DNA from: Hymenobacter qilianensis
GTDB taxonomy: Bacteria > Bacteroidota > Bacteroidia > Cytophagales > Hymenobacteraceae
Reading direction: 5' to 3'
Assembly (NCBI RefSeq): GCF_014489555.1
Contig: NZ_CP060784.1
Location: 4,242,501 to 4,306,500 of the forward strand
DNA length: 64,000 bases
The position numbers and the translations under genes are program-made. This document shows positions 1 to 8,844 of the stretch, piece after piece; position 1 is the first letter of the stretch, and every line of letters begins with the position of its first letter. Below the pieces are notes generated by a model. That model ran no database searches and was not told the DNA's origin. It saw only the letters and a list, made by a program, of their open reading frames with translations.

Positions 1-591
1 CCGGCGCCTGGGTTGGGGGGCTTTTTTAGGCTATGCTGCCGTGCTGAGCTTGGTTGTGGGGGCTTTTTTACGCCGTTCATGTCCCTTGATTTGTTCAGCA
101 ACTTCGGCCGCAGCCTCGACCTGTATTTTCATACCTTCGAGTTCAACGCCAGCTTCTACTACTTGCTCCGAGCGGCAGGCTACTGGCTGGTAGGCTACAA
201 CCTGATAGCCACCATCGGTACCGGCCTGGCCCTGACCGCCGGCCTGCTCCTGTTGCTGTTGGCTTGGCGTGAGCATCAGCCCACAGTAGCCTCGCTGGGC
301 CAAACGCTTTTGCTGGCGCTCACGCTCTACTATCTGCTGGCTACAACGGTGCATCCCTGGTATCTGACGCCGCTGATTGCCTTCGCTTGCTTCACGCCTT
401 ACCGCTACAGCATCGTCTGGTCGGGGATGGTTTGGCTTTCTTACGCCGCCTATCAAACCCCTGTTTACTCCGAAAACCTATTACTGGTAAGCTTGGAGTA
501 CGGGCTGGTGATAGGAGTACTTGTATGGGAAGTAGTCTTACTTAAACCGATGGGTTGGGTTACAGATGCCCATCATATCCGAACCAATTAA
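1..591 (+). CDS. Membrane glycosyltransferase-like protein, C-terminal part (frameshifted)
   Basis: This is the 3' end of a gene that starts before the window. The protein is very hydrophobic, with several apparent membrane segments such as those near 'YNLIATIGTGLALTAGLLLL' and 'YLLATTVHPWYLTPLIAFA'. The 'SLDLYFHTFEFNAS' stretch resembles C-terminal parts of DUF2029/GT87-type sugar transferases of Cytophagales, which move sugars from lipid carriers in the membrane; that assignment is from memory of the family and only moderately secure. Reading frame 2 is open and hydrophobic from base 2 to about 57 (ending 'LSLVVGAFL'), then the coding frame moves to frame 1. One extra G in the G5 run at 58-62 joins the two frames. 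I therefore treat the TTG at 13 as an internal codon and not a start. Confidence 0.6.
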   Translation, partial: PAPGLGGFFRLCCRAELGCGGFFTPFMSLDLFSNFGRSLDLYFHTFEFNASFYYLLRAAGYWLVGYNLIATIGTGLALTAGLLLLLLAWREHQPTVASLGQTLLLALTLYYLLATTVHPWYLTPLIAFACFTPYRYSIVWSGMVWLSYAAYQTPVYSENLLLVSLEYGLVIGVLVWEVVLLKPMGWVTDAHHIRTN

Positions 592-817
592 CTCCTATGC
601 AATACTTTGTATATCATATACTTGTATAATTAATATATAATTATTTAAATACTAATATAAGATAATATTATGTGTGAATTTTAGATTATTTTAATCCGAT
701 TGGTTTTTATTACTACGTTAAACACTTAGGTTTATCCCATCAAAAGCTGCTGTTTACTAGTATTAATACGCACTCCACGTACCTCACCAGGGAAAGAGCT
801 CCCGGAATAATCTGTTA
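592..817. other. AT-rich intergenic gap
   Basis: About 225 bases, very AT-rich between 600 and 720 compared with the GC-rich genes on both sides. I see no convincing ORF, RNA gene or terminator hairpin here. The promoter of the downstream STAS-like gene presumably lies in it, but I could not place a clear TTTG/TAnnTTTG pair. Confidence 0.5.
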
Positions 818-1248
818 ATGCCAGGCTTAGAAATACTGCTGGATACGCCCTCAATCTGCATTGCCCACGACCATTGTAACCAGTGGCTCTACGTGGATTG
901 GAAAGGCGAGCAAAACGAGTCATCTATTTGGGTGGGTCGCCAACAACTGGTAGAGTGGCTGCGGCGCACCAAATGCCAGAAGATGCTGAATGACAACTCC
1001 AATTTGGAGGGCCCTTGGCAGGAGGCTTCCCAGTGGCTGGACGAAGCATTTTTCCAGACGCTCGCTGACGCGGGCCTGCATTATCTGGCTTGGGTGTACT
1101 CCCCAATTATCTCAGCCGGAGTGTCATTGATGATGCCCTTTCCTGCATCAGCAAGCCGATGATTGTCAGCTTTGAGGACGTTGCCTCAGCCTATACCTGG
1201 CTCCGTGAAAGCGTACGGCATCATCAAGTTAACAACCTGATTAAATAG
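818..1248 (+). CDS. STAS/SpoIIAA-like conserved protein (frameshifted)
   Basis: A small soluble protein resembling the SpoIIAA/STAS-like proteins common in Hymenobacter relatives. The recognisable pattern is 'LYVDWKGEQ', then 'KMLNDNSNLEGPW', then 'LHYLAWVYSP', and a C-terminal part ending in an amphipathic helix with 'AYTWLRESV'. As read, the frame runs into a nonsense tail after 'WVYSP'. Adding one C to the C4 run at 1101-1104 continues as 'NYLSRSVIDDALSC...' to a TAG at 1246-1248, giving 143 residues. Proteins of this type have no firmly established function; STAS domains usually mediate protein-protein regulation. It stands alone, convergent with the lipoprotein gene that follows. Confidence 0.55.
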
Positions 1249-1266
1249 CACTTACCGCAGCACTTC

Positions 1267-2193
1267 TTAAGCTTTCCAGTAAGCATAGCGCCGCACCGAT
1301 TTGAGGCGCAGATTGCGGCCATCCCAGGTAGTTTGACGCAGCAGAACGTTGGGGTATTTCTTGGCAAACCAATACACATTCTGCTTGTTATCGGCCAGCG
1401 CTACCGTTACCCGCCACGCGGGCTCGGGAGTGTCAGCAGCCAAACCATCTTCTACCTTCACCTGCGCAGTGTAGTAGCTAGGCCGGGAGGCTTTGCTGGT
1501 TTGCTGCAACTCCGCGACGGTCACTCGAAAGCTAGGTTTGCGGGTAAAGCGGAGGCTGCGCAGGGTGTAAGGCAGTGCATCCTCAAAAAGCACATCGCGC
1601 CGAAGCTGCCGCTCCCCACTACCCTGCCCATCCCAGTACGAATTATAGGTTTGAAGATAGTGTAGCCCTTCGTCCGTGATGGCCTTGAATGTGTTGCCGC
1701 ACCACTCCTGTGACGAGGTCGTCATCTTGTGCAGGGCCATAGGCTCATCGCGCCGGAAAAACAGAGACGTGAGGTAGTGATAAGGATACTGGTCGGTTTC
1801 AATGCGGCAAAACTGATTCACCTTCATCACCGGAAACAGGTCGGGCCGCTGAAGAGTGTCGGTTTTCACGTTGAACTGCGGCGTAAACTCCTCTTTTACA
1901 GTGATAAGCGTGTATTCGAAACGACGCACTTTGTCGTAAACTACCCGCTCAGCCTCGTAGGTAGCCACTTCGGCCAGTCCATCTTCCCACCATTTGGCCA
2001 TTGCCCACTGCTGATTGAAGTGAGGCGCTAGTTTGAGCAAAGCAGCATTATCATCCAGCACTGGCCTGCTCTTCCTCCCCGATACTACTTCCTCCTCAGA
2101 AGTGGAGCAGGCGTTAAGACCATTGCCTAAGGCCACGAATCCCAAACCAATTAAAAAACGACAGACAGCGTGCATACGAACCAGCTTAATCAA
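1267..2193 (-). CDS. Putative lipoprotein of unknown function
   Basis: A 308-residue exported protein. The N-terminus has a basic start, a hydrophobic stretch and a lipobox-like 'GNGLNAC', so it is probably lipidated and anchored in a membrane. The mature part contains conserved-looking blocks 'EYTLITVKEEFTPQFNVKTD', 'LFPVMKVNQFCRIETDQYPY' and 'MTTSSQEWCGNTF' that I recall from a Bacteroidota family. Database entries of that family sometimes carry the name 'septum formation inhibitor Maf', which looks like a misannotation because no Maf nucleotide pyrophosphatase motif is visible. No enzymatic function can be assigned. It lies about 40 bases downstream of the arsenosugar-type operon on the same strand and may or may not be co-transcribed. 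Confidence 0.6.
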   Translation of the reverse strand: MIKLVRMHAVCRFLIGLGFVALGNGLNACSTSEEEVVSGRKSRPVLDDNAALLKLAPHFNQQWAMAKWWEDGLAEVATYEAERVVYDKVRRFEYTLITVKEEFTPQFNVKTDTLQRPDLFPVMKVNQFCRIETDQYPYHYLTSLFFRRDEPMALHKMTTSSQEWCGNTFKAITDEGLHYLQTYNSYWDGQGSGERQLRRDVLFEDALPYTLRSLRFTRKPSFRVTVAELQQTSKASRPSYYTAQVKVEDGLAADTPEPAWRVTVALADNKQNVYWFAKKYPNVLLRQTTWDGRNLRLKSVRRYAYWKA

Positions 2194-2232
2194 GTAGAAT
2201 GGTGCTAGTACGGCGAAACACTACTGTAGTGT

Positions 2233-2867
2233 CTACTTCGCTTGATTTTCTGCCGCGCGCCACACGGCCAGATCGTCGGCGGTATCGACATCGTGCATGG
2301 TAGGGAGGCGGGCAACTTGCAGGCCCAGGCGAGCCGCATCAGCCAGAGTATCGTGCAGGACGGAGGCAGTGCTCCAGGCTTTCTGCTGGAATAAGGCCGG
2401 ATGTAAAGTATTCATTCCCAACAGATAATAACCACCATCAGCCGCGGGGCCTACCACCACATCGTGCGTAGCCAGCCGTTCGAAAGCCTGGCTCAACAGC
2501 GCCGTGGTAAGGCCAGGGCAATCCGTCCCGATGATTACGACCGAGGTGGCGCCAACTGCAAACGCCTGCGTAAATGCGTGCTGCATTTTGCCCCCAAGTC
2601 GCCGGGCGGCTGCGGTTGCCAGTTGTATGCGGGCCATTCAGCAGCTACCGCCTCTGGCGTTAAGGGCAAACTGGGGGACTGAGTTAACCACACCGTTTTT
2701 TGCCCCCCAAAGCCATCGGCGGCGGCGCGGGTGCAGGCTAGCAGCTCACGGTATACAGCCAAAGCCGCCTCGTCGCCGATGCTTTGCGCCAGCCGGGTTT
2801 TTACCTGGCCCAACGCCGGCAACCGGGCAAAAATGAGCAGATGCTTTTGGGAGTTATTGGTGGCCAC
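2233..2867 (-). CDS. TIGR04282 family glycosyltransferase-like protein of arsenosugar loci (frameshifted)
   Basis: A 211-residue GT-A-fold-like protein of the TIGR04282 family (DUF2064-type), regularly found beside arsenosugar synthesis genes. Visible family features are the N-terminal 'LLIFARLPALGQVKTRLA', the central 'GDLGGKM' region, 'VVIIGTDCPGLTTALL' and 'VVVGPAADGGYYLLGM'. The gene is split in two frames as read. One extra G in the run at 2591-2595 restores 'GDLGGKMQHAF' exactly where the family has that motif. It is the last gene of the minus-strand set ArsS, rhodanese, TIGR04282, with only 15 bases after the rhodanese gene, so co-transcription is likely. The exact reaction of the family is not established; sugar transfer is inferred from fold and context. 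Confidence 0.8.
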
Positions 2868-2882
2868 GCCGGGTAGTTTACG

Positions 2883-3461
2883 TTATTGATACACCTGCTC
2901 GCCTTGCCGCAGCCACACGCTCCATAGCGCCGAATACGGATGAATCTGGCGTGTAGGACCAGCAGCATTGTACACGGGCCGCCCTTCATTCACCCACTGA
3001 AAAATGCCCCCATACAGGTTGCGTACATCACGGAAGCCCAGATTTTTAAGTCGCTCGCCTACCCGCTCGCTACGGTAGCCCACGGAGCAGTACACAACCA
3101 CCGTTTGATCTCGGGGGAAGCTCTTAAAATCGTTCTTTTTAAAAGAAGAAAAATCAACGAACCGGGCACCCGTCAAGTGGCTTACCTTGTATTCAGCGGG
3201 CGCGCGGGTGTCGAGCAGCAAGACCTTTTTGGGCTTGTCTTGCAGCAGATCGGCCAGGGCAGCAGCCTGAATGGTAGGCACCGTTTCGCGGTACAGCGTC
3301 CTGAGCATCTGCCGGTACGCCGGACTCACCGTTTCCGGCGCGGACGTATTTTGCCCGCAGGCTGGGAGCGTCAGCAGCCCGAAGGCTGCTATCAGCACTA
3401 CCGCCCGTTGCCACTTGAGCCACATAAAGCGCCTGTTACTTACTGTTTCGCTACTCATCAT
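2883..3461 (-). CDS. Rhodanese-like lipoprotein
   Basis: A 192-residue protein with a signal sequence and lipobox ('LTLPACGQ'), followed by one rhodanese domain covering roughly residues 60-170. The active-site loop reads 'VVVYCSVGYRSERV', so the catalytic Cys needed for persulfide chemistry is present. 'DTRAPAEYKVSHLTGAR' is the usual rhodanese entry motif. It is probably a membrane-anchored, periplasm-facing sulfurtransferase. It begins 5 bases after the repaired end of arsS and precedes the TIGR04282 gene closely, which suggests a role in arsenic or thiol handling with this operon, but that is inferred only from position. Confidence 0.85.
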   Translation of the reverse strand: MMSSETVSNRRFMWLKWQRAVVLIAAFGLLTLPACGQNTSAPETVSPAYRQMLRTLYRETVPTIQAAALADLLQDKPKKVLLLDTRAPAEYKVSHLTGARFVDFSSFKKNDFKSFPRDQTVVVYCSVGYRSERVGERLKNLGFRDVRNLYGGIFQWVNEGRPVYNAAGPTRQIHPYSALWSVWLRQGEQVYQ

Positions 3462-3466
3462 CTCAC

Positions 3467-4515
3467 CTACGCCGTGGCGCCGCCACAGCTGGAGCCAGCG
3501 CCCGCGGTGCAGCCGTAGCAGTGCTGATTAATTACAATAGCCCGGTCTTGCAAGGCGGCGGCGTTGAAAGAACGGATGTGCTGGGGGCATTTTGGGCCAC
3601 GTTCAGATCAAGCTGCTGGTTGAAGTCGCAGTCGTAAAGCTGCCCGTCCCAACCGATGGAAAGCGTGCTGCGGCACATCACATTGGCCGCCGCCACGGGG
3701 TTGTAAGCGGCCACCAGCTTTTCCATATAGCTTTCGTAGTTGCCGCTTTCCAGCAGGTATTCCATAAAACGGCTTATCGGTAGATTGGTGATAGCCAACA
3801 AGTTATTAAACACCACTTCATGCTCCCGCAGCAAGCGCTGCTTGAACTCCCGCTCCAGCCCCGCCTGATTGCCCGGCAAAAAGGCCCCCGACGGATTATA
3901 CACTAAGTCGAGCAGCAGGCCGGACCCTTCTACGCCGTAGCCCACCGCGTTCAGCATTCGCAGGGCCCGGATAGAGCGCCCAAAAACTCCCTCGCCCCGT
4001 TGGGCATCGGTGCGGGCCGCCGAAAAGTGCGGCAACGACGACACTACCCGCACGCGGTGGCGGGCGAAGAATTCAGGCAAATCGTGGTATTTCGGGTTGG
4101 CTACAATAATCGTCAGGTTGCAGCGCACGATAGCCTGCCGCCCCAGGGCCGAAATCTGCTCCACGAACCAGCGAAAATCGGGGTTCATTTCCGGCGCGCC
4201 ACCTGTCAGGTCAACTACCGGAATAGTAGTTTGAGCCAACGCATCGAGGCAAAGCTGCATGGTAGCGCGCGTCATTATCTCAGTGCGGTCGGGGCCGGCG
4301 TCTACGTGGCAATGGCGGCAGGTCTGGTTGCACATCTTGCCCACGTTCACCTGCATCACGGCCAGCTCAGTGGGGCGCAGCGGCAGCAGACCCGATTCGC
4401 GCAGCTTGTGAGCAAAGGCCGGCAGCCGGGCACCCGCCGCTTCTGCCTCACTCAGCACCGTAAGCTGGTAGCTGGTATCGGCAAGGGCGTGGTGTTGGGC
4501 GTGCAGTGATTTCAT
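3467..4515 (-). CDS. arsS: Arsenosugar biosynthesis radical SAM protein ArsS (frameshifted)
   Basis: A radical SAM enzyme of the ArsS family (TIGR04167-like), which is known to attach the S-adenosylmethionine deoxyadenosyl group to methylated arsenic on the way to arsenosugars. The 4Fe-4S motif is 'MCNQTCRHCHVD' near residue 62, followed by 'DLTGGAPEMNP'. As read, the C-terminus ends in junk after 'NVAQNAPS'. Adding one G to the run at 3583-3587 restores 'PQHIRSFNAAALQDR' and the expected Cys-rich end 'HCYGCTAGAGSSCGGA', giving 349 residues and a stop at 3467. This recovered motif is strong evidence that the frameshift is an assembly error. No arsM methyltransferase gene is in the window. Confidence 0.9.
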
Positions 4516-4623
4516 GGGCTGAATAGATAAATACTTAAATAGCTGAAGGTTAAAATGGATGATTGTTCAACTGACAAACGAAAACGACCAGCCATGTAGC
4601 CATCCAGCCATTTAACCATTCAA

Positions 4624-4962
4624 TTACATAGACAGTTCTTTGGCTTTGTTCATCATCTGTACGCTGTGCACCAAGGCAGCGCCGCCTTTGATGGCCACCG
4701 CTACATGTACAGCCTCCATCATTTGCGCTTCGTCGGCGCCTTTCTGGAGCGAATCCACAGTATACGCATCAATGCAATAAGGGCATTGCACGGCGTGAGC
4801 CACGGCCAAAGCTATGAGAGCCTTTTCACGCTCCGATAAAGCGCCTTCTTTGAAAACTTCGCCATAATAGTCGAAGAATTTAGCGCCCATTTCGGGCTGC
4901 CAATCCGCAACGTTTCCAAATTTGGCTAAGTCGGCGGGGTTATAATACGTTGATTTTTCCAT
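4624..4962 (-). CDS. Arsenosugar-associated peroxidase-like protein (carboxymuconolactone decarboxylase fold)
   Basis: A 112-residue AhpD/CMD-fold protein that matches the small peroxidase-like family (TIGR04169) found with ArsS. The CxxC pair is in 'VQCPYCIDAYTVDSL', the position of the redox-active cysteines in AhpD-type proteins. It is the first gene of the minus-strand arsenosugar-type operon, about 108 bases upstream of arsS. Family members are annotated as accessory factors in arsenosugar synthesis and the exact role is unknown; a thiol-dependent redox function is inferred from the CxxC. Confidence 0.85.
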   Translation of the reverse strand: MEKSTYYNPADLAKFGNVADWQPEMGAKFFDYYGEVFKEGALSEREKALIALAVAHAVQCPYCIDAYTVDSLQKGADEAQMMEAVHVAVAIKGGAALVHSVQMMNKAKELSM

Positions 4963-5061
4963 GGTTGTGAGGGAAACGGAAGGTGTAAGCGTACGAATAA
5001 CAATTTAAATGCATGATGGGGGCAGCATTTTCGGAGTTTGTAAACTAGTCAGTCAAGCTAA

Positions 5062-5156
5062 CTAAAAAGCCCCCCAATCGACTATATCAAGAAGGACCTA
5101 CTTATCGAGGCAGGAATTTCTGCTTTCGGTAAATAGGTCCTTCTAACTACTTTTTG
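5062..5156. terminator. Inverted repeat region between anti-sigma and arsenosugar genes
   Basis: A perfect 11-base inverted repeat (AGAAGGACCTA at 5090-5100 and its complement at 5134-5144) encloses a smaller nested hairpin (GCAG/CTGC) and is followed on the plus strand by a short T tract at 5150-5155. An AAAAAGCCCCCC copy of the recurrent G6/C6 motif lies just before it. Both neighbouring genes are on the minus strand: the anti-sigma gene ends at 5183 and the peroxidase-like gene starts at 4962. It could end transcription of the anti-sigma gene, but the T tract is on the other side, so this is uncertain. Confidence 0.35.
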
Positions 5157-5182
5157 GCTGCCATGCCAAGCCGGCTTATTTC

Positions 5183-6060
5183 TTAAATATTGCCAATTAC
5201 GGTCAGAGTAGAGAGCGTAGGATTGACGCTGCCGCCCACTGGCTCTACCGTCATGGCAAACGCTTGCGCGCTGGCAATATCTTTCATTTGCTGAAGGCTG
5301 TCGCCGGCCGTGGTAGCGGCGGCTAGTACGCCTGCATCAACCGGCTTGCCGTTGTCCAAAGCCCACAGCTGATACTGTTTGCCCGAAGGAGGCACAGGCA
5401 ATTTGCGAACATCGAGGTATACAGCCTTGGTTTTGGGGTTGTACAGCACCCGGGCACTGGCCGAAGGAGCCGCAGCCGTACCCGCCAATGCCACCGTCCG
5501 GAATTCGTCGCTGCGTAGTACTTCCAACTCCTGCTGACGCACCGCCAACATCCGCTCCGAAGCCTGCATGACGGATGCTGTACGGCTCTGCTCGGTGCGG
5601 GCAATAGCCAGATCAGCGGCCGCGTCGCGCCAGCGGGTGTACAGCACAAAGTTAGCGAAGCCGCTGGCCAGCAACAGCGCTACCGAAGCTGCCAGCATCC
5701 AGCGAAAAGCAGATCCTGAGGCAGTAGTGACCGTTTCGGGCTCCAAAGGAGTCATCTGCCGAACCACTGGTTCGGCAGGTGCAGCGGGCGCGGCTGTAGA
5801 ATTGTTCTGGGGGGCTTTTTGAGCTTCCGTCCGGATAGCTGCCTGCCAACCCGATAACACCCGCTCACGCATCGCGGCGGGGGCGTTTCGGCGTGAGCCT
5901 GGGCATAAAAGCCGAGGGCCTGCTGTACCTGATCGAGCTCTTGTGCAATTTCGGGGTGCGCTGCGGCCTGTGCTTCCACTGCCGCACGCTCTGCCTCGCT
6001 CAGCTCGCCAAGGGCGTACTGTTCGAGGATGCCTGATTCGATATATTCCTGAATATCCAC
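5183..6060 (-). CDS. Anti-sigma factor, RskA-like (frameshifted)
   Basis: A 292-residue membrane anti-sigma factor after repair. The N-terminus ('EYIESGILEQYALGELSEAER') is the zinc-finger-like cytoplasmic region that binds the sigma factor. One membrane segment ('WMLAASVALLLASGFANFV') follows at about residue 125, and the C-terminal RskA/anti-sigma-K domain includes 'YLDVRKLPVPPSGKQYQLWA'. The start is a GTG at 6060, two bases after the stop of the sigma gene. Two frames overlap around the G run at 5879-5883; one extra G restores 'AETPPAAMRERV'. It presumably holds the ECF sigma factor at the membrane until a signal releases it. Confidence 0.85.
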
Positions 6061-6062
6061 GA

Positions 6063-6686
6063 TTACCGAACCAATTTTGCGAGTACTTTAATAGCCGCCC
6101 GGGCACGGGTTTTTACCGTGCCAAGGGGCAGGTTTAATTCGTCTGCCACTTCACTTTGAGTAAATCCGCCAAAGTACAGCAGGTCAATAACTTGTTTCTG
6201 CTCAGGGTTGAGTTTCTTCGTTATCTCCTGCAGGCCGATATGGTCGGGCTGAAACCCTGTAGGGGCCGCCTGACGCACCGCGGCGCTGTCCTCCAGCGGC
6301 TGTGTACGACTACCTACGCGGTACTGTCGAGACCGGATTTTGTCAATAGCTAAATTCCGGCATACGTTCACCACCCACGTAAACAAACGCCCCTTAGAAG
6401 CATCGTAGGAGGCAAAAGAGTGCCATATCTTCACTAAACTTTCCTGCAAGACATCTTCGGCTATTTCCTCTTTTTTGACAATTCGGAGAATCACCCCGTA
6501 TAGGGCGGCCGAGTATTTATCGTAAAAGACCGTCATAGCCGCCTCGTCGCGGTCGCGCAGTCGTTGCACCAGCAATTCCTCGGGCGCAGGTATTAACGAT
6601 TCTGGGTGGTTGACTGACACTGGAACGGACTGAAGAATATGGGGCTTGCTACAAATAGAGGCGGCCGCCGTACGAAAGTAAAGCAT
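6063..6686 (-). CDS. ECF RNA polymerase sigma factor (SigK-like)
   Basis: A 207-residue sigma-70 family protein of the extracytoplasmic-function type. Region 2 covers about residues 45-110 ('FYDKYSAALYGVILRIV', 'EDVLQESLVKIWHSF', 'LFTWVVNVCRNLAIDKIR') and region 4 about 150-205 ('LNPEQKQVIDLLYFGGFTQ', 'SEVADELNLPLGTVKTR'). It is translationally close to the anti-sigma gene, so the pair forms an ordinary sigma/anti-sigma switch, probably autoregulated. The long N-terminus before region 2 makes the exact start uncertain; a GTG near residue 22-24 is an alternative. Confidence 0.9.
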   Translation of the reverse strand: MLYFRTAAASICSKPHILQSVPVSVNHPESLIPAPEELLVQRLRDRDEAAMTVFYDKYSAALYGVILRIVKKEEIAEDVLQESLVKIWHSFASYDASKGRLFTWVVNVCRNLAIDKIRSRQYRVGSRTQPLEDSAAVRQAAPTGFQPDHIGLQEITKKLNPEQKQVIDLLYFGGFTQSEVADELNLPLGTVKTRARAAIKVLAKLVR

Positions 6687-6861
6687 AATGCTTGTATTCC
6701 GCTAAATCGACGTGGCTGATACAGTTGAAATAGCTGTTGTGCTTACGTACACTGCCGGGTTTCCGTGGATATACCACAAAACCACATTTTTGTTCTTGCC
6801 TTTACCAACTCCCTACAGGTTGCGTACCCTATCAATCACTACTCGTCCTATTACTTTCCGC

Positions 6862-8262
6862 ATGGCTATCGAATCCTTCAACCCTTATACCGGTCGCGTT
6901 GTGCGACGTTTCCGGGCATTCTCTTGGGCTAAAACAGAACGCATTCTGGCACAGGCCGCCCGCGAAGCGCTTACCTGGCGCACTACCAGCTTTGCGCACC
7001 GCGCAGAGCGTATGCACCGTGCCGCTGCCCTGCTCCGCGCGCGTCAGGATGAGCTAGCCCGCCTGATGGCTATAGAAATGGGCAAGCCCGTGGCCGATGG
7101 TCGGGCAGAAGTGGAGAAATGCGCCCTCACCTGCGACTACTACGCCGACCACGCGGAAGAATTTCTGCAGGATGAGCTGATAAAGACGCCCGCCCAGCGC
7201 AGCTTTATTTCCCACGAGCCCCTGGGTGTTGTACTGGCCGTAATGCCCTGGAACTTCCCTTTCTGGCAGGTGGTCCGCTTCGCGGCGCCGGCCCTGATGG
7301 CTGGTAATGTGGGTTTGCTCAAGCACGCCTCCAACGTACCTCAGTGCGCGCTGGCCCTGGAGGCCATTTTCCACGATGCTGGCTTCCCTGCTGCCACCTT
7401 CCGGACCCTGCTGATTGGCAGCGACCTCGTAGAAAAGCTCATCGCTGATGATCGGCTGAAGGCGGTTACGCTGACGGGCAGCGAGCTGGCCGGCTCGAAA
7501 GTGGCCGCTACTGCGGGCGCTCACATCAAAAAGACCGTGCTGGAGCTGGGGGGCTCCGACGCCTTTATCGTGCTGGCCGACGCCGACCTGGAGCTGGCCG
7601 CCAAAACAGCTGCCCAGGCCCGCATGATCAACGCGGGCCAGAGCTGCATTGCGGCCAAGCGGTTTATTGTGGAAAAACCTGTCATCAAGGAGTTTATCAA
7701 CCAATTAAAGACTCATCTGCTGGCTTTTCGCACCGGCGACCCACTGGATGAAGCCACGCAATACGGCCCGCTAGCCCGCCCCGATCTGGCCGACGAGCTC
7801 ACGGAGCAAGTAGAAGACTCCGTGCGTCAGGGGGCAAAAGTAGAGCTGTATGGGGGGCAATCTGAGGCGGGGAATGCCCTGTTTCGGCCCATGATTCTTT
7901 CCCGCGTGAAGCCCGGTCAGCGAGCCTACCACGAGGAATTGTTTGGGCCCGTGGCGCTTGTTCTGGAAGCCCACGACGCCGACGATGCTGTCCGGCTGGC
8001 CAACGATTCGCCGTTTGGCCTCGGTGGCGCCATCTGGACCCACGATGCGAAGCGGGGCGAAGCGCTGGCCCGCCGGGTGGAGGCGGGGGCCGTTTTTGTG
8101 AACTCGATGGTAAAATCTTCGCCCGAGATGCCCTTTGGCGGCGTCAAGAAGTCGGGCTACGGGCGAGAGCTGTCGTACCTGGGAATCCGGGAGTTTGTCA
8201 ACCAGAAAAGTATCTGGATTGGCGGCGATGTTCCGCTGAGGGACGGGAAGAAAACAGAGTAG
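6862..8262 (+). CDS. NAD(P)-dependent succinate-semialdehyde dehydrogenase family protein
   Basis: A 466-residue aldehyde dehydrogenase. Catalytic Cys lies in 'NAGQSCIAAKRFIV' and the general-base Glu in 'TVLELGGSDAFIV'; the cofactor-binding region includes 'MPWNFPFWQVVRFAAPAL' and 'TLTGSELAGSKVAA'. These features and the length match succinate-semialdehyde dehydrogenases of the GabD/Sad branch that oxidise succinate semialdehyde to succinate. I chose the ATG at 6862 because family members begin with a MAIESFNPYTG-like N-terminus and the 50 residues upstream look like leader translation. It is divergent from the sigma gene and no GABA transaminase gene is beside it, so the physiological substrate is not certain. 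Confidence 0.85.
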   Translation: MAIESFNPYTGRVVRRFRAFSWAKTERILAQAAREALTWRTTSFAHRAERMHRAAALLRARQDELARLMAIEMGKPVADGRAEVEKCALTCDYYADHAEEFLQDELIKTPAQRSFISHEPLGVVLAVMPWNFPFWQVVRFAAPALMAGNVGLLKHASNVPQCALALEAIFHDAGFPAATFRTLLIGSDLVEKLIADDRLKAVTLTGSELAGSKVAATAGAHIKKTVLELGGSDAFIVLADADLELAAKTAAQARMINAGQSCIAAKRFIVEKPVIKEFINQLKTHLLAFRTGDPLDEATQYGPLARPDLADELTEQVEDSVRQGAKVELYGGQSEAGNALFRPMILSRVKPGQRAYHEELFGPVALVLEAHDADDAVRLANDSPFGLGGAIWTHDAKRGEALARRVEAGAVFVNSMVKSSPEMPFGGVKKSGYGRELSYLGIREFVNQKSIWIGGDVPLRDGKKTE

Positions 8263-8365
8263 CAAGCCCAGCTTTTATGCTCCTCTCACCTGTCATCTAA
8301 CCTGTGCCTAATAATTAATCAATGGTGTAGGTCGGGGTAGCAGCACTTGCATAAGCTTAGGCGTT

Positions 8366-8767
8366 CTAGGCTTTTTGAGGGATGAAATGCCGTAGTCGGG
8401 TGAGCATATTTCGTACTTCTTCTTCAACATACAGCGTGTCGCACTCCAGCAAAAGGCCCTGGCAATACGAAACAAAGAAGGGGGCCACCTTTTCCTTCAT
8501 CATCTTTTGAGCCACCGGATTTTCGTCGGAGTTCAGACGCAGGAAGCGGATGGACGCAAACACCTCCTGATCAGCAAATTGGACAAGATGCGGCGCAAGC
8601 TGCTCACAGATCTTACAGTTGGGCGAAGTAAACTTAACGAACACTTTAAGATGCTCATGAATGAGGCGGCGCAAGCCTTCATCATCGGTATCCAAAACGC
8701 CCAAAGGGGTAGAATCTTTCATAGTAGCAGCCAACACAAACAAAGACAACCCCAAACTCAACCGCAC
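8366..8767 (-). CDS. Thioredoxin family protein
   Basis: A thioredoxin-fold protein of up to 133 residues with a CxxC motif in 'FTSPNCKICEQLAPHL', an unusual CKIC replacing CGPC. 'KVFVKFTSPNC' and 'IRFLRLNSDENPVAQKM' fit strands and helices of the fold, and 'VAPFFVSY' holds the cis-Pro position in a divergent form (K-V-A-P). The upstream 15 residues are hydrophobic ('MRLSLGLSLFVLAA') and could be a short signal peptide; if the start is instead the second Met at 8722 the protein would be cytoplasmic. The gene is single and convergent with the dehydrogenase. Confidence 0.75.
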   Translation of the reverse strand: MRLSLGLSLFVLAATMKDSTPLGVLDTDDEGLRRLIHEHLKVFVKFTSPNCKICEQLAPHLVQFADQEVFASIRFLRLNSDENPVAQKMMKEKVAPFFVSYCQGLLLECDTLYVEEEVRNMLTRLRHFIPQKA

Positions 8768-8844
8768 GGCCCGCAGACAAGAAAGCCGCCCAAAAGATTC
8801 CCATTTGGCGCGGCCTCCTTATTACATAGCTATACTTTAGGTAC

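Noticed and set aside
1267..2193. Calling the lipoprotein a Maf nucleotide pyrophosphatase
   Set aside because: No Maf signature is visible and a lipobox is present; the name appears to be a database error.
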